Assembly (NCBI GenBank): GCA_017507045.1
Contig: JAFWBP010000002.1
Location: forward strand, 1 to 56,371
Reading direction: 5' to 3'
DNA from: Clostridia bacterium
GTDB lineage: Bacteria; Bacillota; Clostridia; Christensenellales; Borkfalkiaceae
DNA length: 56,371 bases
Shown here: one piece after another, positions 52,504 to 56,371 of the stretch
How the letters are laid out: each line of letters begins with the position of its first letter
How positions within the stretch are numbered: position 1 is the first letter of the stretch
Program-made: the position numbers and the translations under genes
The notes under the pieces: generated by a model
What the model was told of the DNA's origin: nothing
The model's input: only the letters and a program-made list of their open reading frames with translations
Databases searched by the model: none

Positions 52504-53418
52504 TTACTTCTTCATTGCTTCAACTTGCTTTGCAACTTCCTCGGAGAGATCCTCGCTCTTCTTCTCGAGGCCCTCGCCCATAACGTAGTACACAAAAGCC
52601 TTGAGTGCAATGGAAGTGCCAGCCGCCTTAGCCGTTTGTGCAATGAGCTGAGCGATCGTCATCTTGTCGTCTTTAATGAACTTCTGCTCCATGAGGCAGT
52701 TTTCCTCGTAGAACTTCTTGATCTTACCTTCAACGATACGTGCCGCGATCGCTTCGGGCTTGCCCTCATTGATGACTTCCTGCATGAGAATTGCTCTTTC
52801 CTTTTCAAGCGTCTCCGCGGAAACCTCTGCTGCCGTGAGATAGGTGGGCTTTGCGAATGCTGCGTGAAGCGCTACGTTGTGTGCAAGTTCCTTCGTCATC
52901 TCGTTCTCGGCGCAATCGAAATCGAGCATAACGCCCATCGTGCCGCCCATGTGGATATACGTATCGATGAAGCCGTTCGTCTCATACGCGGTGAATCTGC
53001 GCACAGAGATCTTTTCACCAATGATACCAACCTGCTCGTTAATATAGGTTTCTACGGTTTTGCCGGCACCCATGTCCGAAGCAAGCAACGCCGCGACGTC
53101 TGCAGGCTTGTTTGCAACGATCGCCTTGGCAACGGCCGCCACAACTTCGTGGAACTTCTCGCCCTTGGCAACGAAATCGGATTCGCAGTTGATCTCAACC
53201 AAAACACCCGTTTTGCCTTCTACGTAGGCATACACGATACCCTCTGCCGCGATCTTGGAAACGCGCTTTGCCGCCTTTGCAATGCCGCGCTCACGAAGGA
53301 GCTCTGCGGCTTTTTCGAAATCGCCCTCTGCATCTACGAGCGCTCTCTTGCAATCCATCATGCCCGCGCCGGTTTGTTCGCGGAGCTTCATTACATCCTT
53401 TGCCGAAATAGCTGCCAT
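52504..53418 (-). CDS. tsf: Elongation factor Ts
   Basis: A 304-residue guanine-nucleotide exchange factor for EF-Tu. The UBA-like N terminus with VMKLREQTGAGMMDCKRAL is followed by the core signature GKTGVLVEINCESDFVAK. AAGGAG precedes the ATG. It lies 19 nt after rpsB, as in most bacteria. Confidence 0.97.
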   Translation of the reverse strand: MAAISAKDVMKLREQTGAGMMDCKRALVDAEGDFEKAAELLRERGIAKAAKRVSKIAAEGIVYAYVEGKTGVLVEINCESDFVAKGEKFHEVVAAVAKAIVANKPADVAALLASDMGAGKTVETYINEQVGIIGEKISVRRFTAYETNGFIDTYIHMGGTMGVMLDFDCAENEMTKELAHNVALHAAFAKPTYLTAAEVSAETLEKERAILMQEVINEGKPEAIAARIVEGKIKKFYEENCLMEQKFIKDDKMTIAQLIAQTAKAAGTSIALKAFVYYVMGEGLEKKSEDLSEEVAKQVEAMKK

Positions 53419-53437
53419 TTCAGTATTCTCCTTAAAA

Positions 53438-54196
53438 TTATTCTTCGCTTGCGGCGACGACTTCCTCGATGTCTGCAGGAGCTGCGTTGGATTCCTCAAA
53501 TGCAACGGGAGTCTCGCCCTGGTTCGCCTCAATAACGGCGTTTGCAATTACCGACGAAATGAGCTTGATCGCACGGATCGCATCGTCATTGCCGGGGATA
53601 ACGTAATCGATAAGATCGGGGTCGCAATTGGTATCGGTGATTGCAACGATCGGCACACCCATCTTGCGCGCTTCTGCAACAGCAATATCCTCGTTGTGGG
53701 GATCTACAACGAACATGATGCCGGGCATGCCGCGCATGTTCTTGATTCCACCGAGATTTTCCTGAAGCTTGCCCATCTCCTTCTTGAGACCGAGAACCTC
53801 CTTCTTGGGAAGAAGATCGAACTCACCGCTCGCTTCCATGCGCTCGAGCTTTTCAAGATAATCGATGCGGGAACGGATCGTTTTGAAGTTGGTGAGCATA
53901 CCGCCCAGCCAGCGGGAGTTGATGTAATACTGGCCGCAACGCTCCGCTTCTTCCTTGATCGCATCCTGTGCCTGCTTCTTCGTGCCCACGAAAAGTACAC
54001 TCTTGCCCTGCTTCACCGATTCAACGACGAACGAATACGCCACTTCGATGAGCTTAGCCGTTTTCTCAAGGTCAACGATGTGAATATCGTGACGGGCGGC
54101 AAAGATGTACTTCTTCATCTTGGGGTTCCACTTTCTCGTCTGGTGGCCGAAATGGACGCCAGCTTCGAGAAGCTGTTTCATAGTAATAACTGCCAT
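53438..54196 (-). CDS. rpsB: 30S ribosomal protein S2
   Basis: A 252-residue S2. Signatures are [32 protein letters not shown] and [22 protein letters not shown] Glu-rich C-terminal tail is present. It is the first gene of rpsB-tsf, with a 120-nt structured leader. Confidence 0.98.
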   Translation of the reverse strand: MAVITMKQLLEAGVHFGHQTRKWNPKMKKYIFAARHDIHIVDLEKTAKLIEVAYSFVVESVKQGKSVLFVGTKKQAQDAIKEEAERCGQYYINSRWLGGMLTNFKTIRSRIDYLEKLERMEASGEFDLLPKKEVLGLKKEMGKLQENLGGIKNMRGMPGIMFVVDPHNEDIAVAEARKMGVPIVAITDTNCDPDLIDYVIPGNDDAIRAIKLISSVIANAVIEANQGETPVAFEESNAAPADIEEVVAASEE

Positions 54197-54227
54197 ATTT
54201 CCTCCGTTTACCTCCCCCGTTTGCGTT

Positions 54228-54318
54228 GTTTCCGCCCGTCATCCGCATGAAAGATTTACGGACACGGAGAGCGGCACAATTCGGGGTGCGAGATAGCTTG
54301 CACACTGCAAGCCCTACG
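54228..54318 (-). promoter_or_regulatory. Structured 5' leader of rpsB-tsf
   Basis: GCTTGCA/TGCAAGC (54296-54312) is a perfect 7-bp stem just after the predicted start site. GCAC and GTGC arms around CCCGAATT follow. Leader structures often mediate S2 autoregulation, but no known motif was recognised here. Confidence 0.45.
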
Positions 54319-54347
54319 ATTATACCATAGCTATTTGAAAAAATCAA
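54319..54347 (-). promoter_or_regulatory. Promoter of rpsB-tsf
   Basis: TTGATT (54342-54347), 17 nt, TATAAT (54319-54324) on the minus strand. Confidence 0.8.
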
Positions 54348-54412
54348 CTCGTTTTGCAATTAATTTATGCCTTTTGTAAATTTTTCTCCTCAGTTTTGGA
54401 TTCACATCAAAA

Positions 54413-56371
54413 TCAATTTTGTGATTCACGCCAAAGGTATTTTTGGCGAAAATCTTTCAGATCTTGTGCTGCGTTCTCGGGGAAAAATACACTTTCTGCA
54501 TCTGCGGCGCCATGCTCTTCGGCAGCAAACCAACCGTCGCACACTTCAAACGTAACGCTTGAGAAAACGATATCTTCAAAAGCTTCCGCTTCGATCAGCA
54601 TAACGGTTTTAGAAATGTAAACGTCGCGAAGCTCATAGCAACCTCTGAATGCGTTGGCGCAGATCTCTGTAGCACCATCTGTGAAGACGATGCTCGTAAG
54701 ATTTGTGCATCCTTCAAATGCATACTGCCCGATGATCCGCGCACCAATCTCAAGCGAGGTGATGCTTTCGTTCCACGCGAATGCACCCTCGGCAATTGCG
54801 ATAACGGGAATCCCATCAATTTCAGCGGGAATCACAATATCACTGTATTTCCACGCGCCAATTCCGCTGATAACGTAGCCCTCCGCGGTGAGGTCAAAAG
54901 CGAGAAGCGTAGGGATCTTCTTGCCGCAGGAGGTGCATTTTTCACCTTCATAAACGTGATCTGCAAGGGGCATGTCTGCAAACTCCCCTTCACCGCACAC
55001 CATGCAAGTGCGCATACTAATCCCGGCAACCGAGCAACTGCTGCCTGTGAGCGTACGCCAATCTCCCCAGATATGCGCGCCTGTTGCGGGAAGAATTTTG
55101 TATGCGACTTCGCTACATGAATCATCGGTGCAGCGCCGCTGTGCGTAGCCGATTGCCGTGCACTTCGGCGCAGTGACAACTTCCCACTCCTCTTCATACG
55201 TGTGAACGTGCGCCGCCGCTTTAACACCCGTATCGATACCGGCAATCCACCAATTTCCATTTCCGCCGATATAAGGTGTATCACCTTGATCTCCCTGTTC
55301 ACCCTTTTCACCTTGGGGACCTTGTTCTCCTTGGGGGCCCTGCTCACCTTGAGGACCTTGTTCGCCCTGAGGACCTTGCTCACCTTGGGGACCTTGTTCG
55401 CCCTGAGGACCTTGCTCACCTTGGGGACCTTGCTCGCCTTGTTCACCTTGAGGACCCTGTTCACCCTGGATTCCTTGTTCTCCTTGGGGACCCTGCTCAC
55501 CCTGAGGACCTTGCTCACCTTGGGGACCTTGTTCGCCCTGAGGACCTTGCTCGCCTTGAGGGCCTTGCTCACCCTGAGGTCCTTGCTCGCCTTGGGGACC
55601 TTGCTCGCCTTGAGGGCCTTGCTCGCCTTGGATTCCTTGCTCACCTTGGACACCCTGCTCGCCCTGAGGACCTTGCTCACCCTGGGGACCTTGTTCGCCT
55701 TGGGGACCTTGCTCACCCTGAGGACCTTGTTCGCCTTGGTCACCTTTGTCCCCCTTTTCTCCCTGAGGGCCCTGCTCACCTTGGATTCCTTGTTCTCCTT
55801 GAGGGCCTTGCTCACCCTGAGGACCCTGCTCGCCCTGAGGGCCCTGCTCGCCTTGGGGACCTTGCTCGCCCTGAGGGCCTTGCTCACCCTGAGGACCCTG
55901 CTCGCCTTGAGGCCCCTGTTCGCCCTGAATTCCTTGTTCTCCTTGGGGGCCTTGCTCACCCTGGATTCCTTGTTCTCCTTGGGGACCTTGTTCGCCCTGA
56001 GGACCTTGCTCACCTTGGGGACCTTGCTCGCCTTGAGGACCCTGTTCACCGTGGGGGCCCTGCTCGCCTTGGGGGCCTTGCTCACCCTGGATTCCTTGTT
56101 CTCCTTGGGGACCTTGCTCACCTTGGGGACCTTGTTCACCCTGGATTCCTTGTTCGCCTTGAATTCCCTGCTCGCCTTGGGGACCCTGCTCACCTTGGGG
56201 ACCCTGCTCGCCCTGGAGACCTTGCTCGCCTTGAATTCCCTGCTCACCCTGGGGACCTTGCTCGCCTTGGGGACCTTGCTCGCCCTGAGGGCCCTGCTCG
56301 CCTTGGGGACCTTGCTCGCCCTGAGGGCCTTGCTCACCCTGAGGACCCTGCTCGCCTTGGGGACCTTGCTC
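54413..56371 (-). CDS. Collagen-like surface protein with C-terminal leucine-rich repeats (5' end outside window)
   Basis: The frame is open from the window end to a TGA at 54413, giving at least 652 residues. About 120 Gly-X-Y triplets come first, nearly all GEQ, GPQ or GIQ, ending [12 protein letters not shown] short [13 protein letters not shown] stretch follows, often seen at the end of bacterial collagen-like regions. Next come cysteine pairs ([22 protein letters not shown]) that could bind zinc, then three to four BspA-type LRR_5 units ([26 protein letters not shown]). It is probably a surface or adhesion protein. An overlapping 501-codon frame (54832-56337) is a shadow of the repeat and is not called. 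Confidence 0.88.
   Translation of the reverse strand, partial: EQGPQGEQGPQGEQGPQGEQGPQGEQGPQGEQGPQGEQGPQGEQGIQGEQGLQGEQGPQGEQGPQGEQGIQGEQGIQGEQGPQGEQGPQGEQGIQGEQGPQGEQGPHGEQGPQGEQGPQGEQGPQGEQGPQGEQGIQGEQGPQGEQGIQGEQGPQGEQGPQGEQGPQGEQGPQGEQGPQGEQGPQGEQGPQGEQGIQGEQGPQGEKGDKGDQGEQGPQGEQGPQGEQGPQGEQGPQGEQGVQGEQGIQGEQGPQGEQGPQGEQGPQGEQGPQGEQGPQGEQGPQGEQGPQGEQGPQGEQGIQGEQGPQGEQGEQGPQGEQGPQGEQGPQGEQGPQGEQGPQGEQGPQGEQGPQGEKGEQGDQGDTPYIGGNGNWWIAGIDTGVKAAAHVHTYEEEWEVVTAPKCTAIGYAQRRCTDDSCSEVAYKILPATGAHIWGDWRTLTGSSCSVAGISMRTCMVCGEGEFADMPLADHVYEGEKCTSCGKKIPTLLAFDLTAEGYVISGIGAWKYSDIVIPAEIDGIPVIAIAEGAFAWNESITSLEIGARIIGQYAFEGCTNLTSIVFTDGATEICANAFRGCYELRDVYISKTVMLIEAEAFEDIVFSSVTFEVCDGWFAAEEHGAADAESVFFPENAAQDLKDFRQKYLWRESQN
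55275..56371 (-). repeat. 9/18-nt tandem repeat encoding Gly-X-Y
   Basis: The 18-nt unit encodes GEQGPQ with synonymous and X-position variation and continues past the window edge. Such arrays gain and lose units by slippage and are hard to assemble. Confidence 0.9.

Noticed and set aside
54832..56337. 501-codon minus-strand frame rich in Ser, Lys, Val and Pro over the collagen repeat
   Set aside because: It is the out-of-frame reading of the 18-nt repeat. The Gly-X-Y frame is open throughout and continues into the leucine-rich tail.
55275..56371. Regular repeat as a CRISPR array
   Set aside because: The repeat is continuous, coding and has no unique spacers.

Overview
The window looks like a chromosomal segment of a Gram-positive, Clostridia-like Bacillota, probably an anaerobe and possibly gut-associated. 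The support is a YlxM-Ffh-S16-KhpA cluster, a CymR/IscR-type Rrf2 regulator beside cysK, an RqcH-type NFACT protein, an ECF thiamine S component behind a TPP riboswitch, a SigB/SigF-type sigma module, no outer-membrane functions, and large surface proteins with BspA-type leucine-rich repeats and collagen-like repeats. Base composition is roughly balanced in most genes. One membrane-protein gene (45778-46800) is clearly AT-richer. No tRNA, rRNA, CRISPR array or intact mobile element was recognised.

Layout. 1-416 is the end of a Glu-rich protein. 520-2265 (minus) is a four-gene sigma-factor switch: STAS antagonist, degenerate RsbW-like protein, SigB/F-type sigma factor, RsbW/SpoIIAB-like protein. 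2357-4132 (minus) holds a 10-TM metal exporter and an orphan ABC ATPase with altered catalytic motifs. 4311-7544 (minus) is trigger factor-clpP-clpX. 7747-9393 (plus) is rqcH. 9464-10863 (minus) is the Rrf2 regulator with cysK. 11081-13676 has a Cys-rich protein and a LysM protein facing a SpoVB-like flippase. 13853-15280 is pgi. 15364-16918 (minus) is a VTC polyphosphate-polymerase-like protein with its DUF4956 partner, preceded by a relic of an ABC ATPase gene. 17118-19548 (minus) is ylxM-ffh-rpsP-khpA. 19687-26375 (minus) is plsX-rnc-smc-ftsY plus a small membrane protein.

26516-43563 (minus) is the most striking region, an apparent eight-gene operon of about 17 kb behind one strong promoter. 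In order it encodes a 2462-residue membrane-anchored subtilisin-like protease with leucine-rich repeats, a lipoprotein with InlB-like and beta-helix-like segments, an oversized peptide-binding lipoprotein, OppB, OppC, OppD with an insertion, OppF with an N-terminal extension, and a small tail-anchored protein. It reads as a surface proteolysis-and-peptide-uptake system.

43966-46800 holds a YfbR-like nucleotidase with a structured leader, the TPP riboswitch with thiT, and an AT-rich orphan membrane protein. 46916-54196 (minus) is rpsB-tsf-pyrH-frr-uppS-cdsA-dxr-rseP. 54413-56371 (minus, start outside the window) is a collagen-like surface protein ending in leucine-rich repeats.

The housekeeping operons cover protein synthesis, folding, secretion and turnover, chromosome segregation and lipid/isoprenoid synthesis. 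Accessory content lies mainly in the sigma switch, the protease-Opp operon, the VTC module and the collagen-like protein. All assignments come from reading motifs by eye; no database search was possible.
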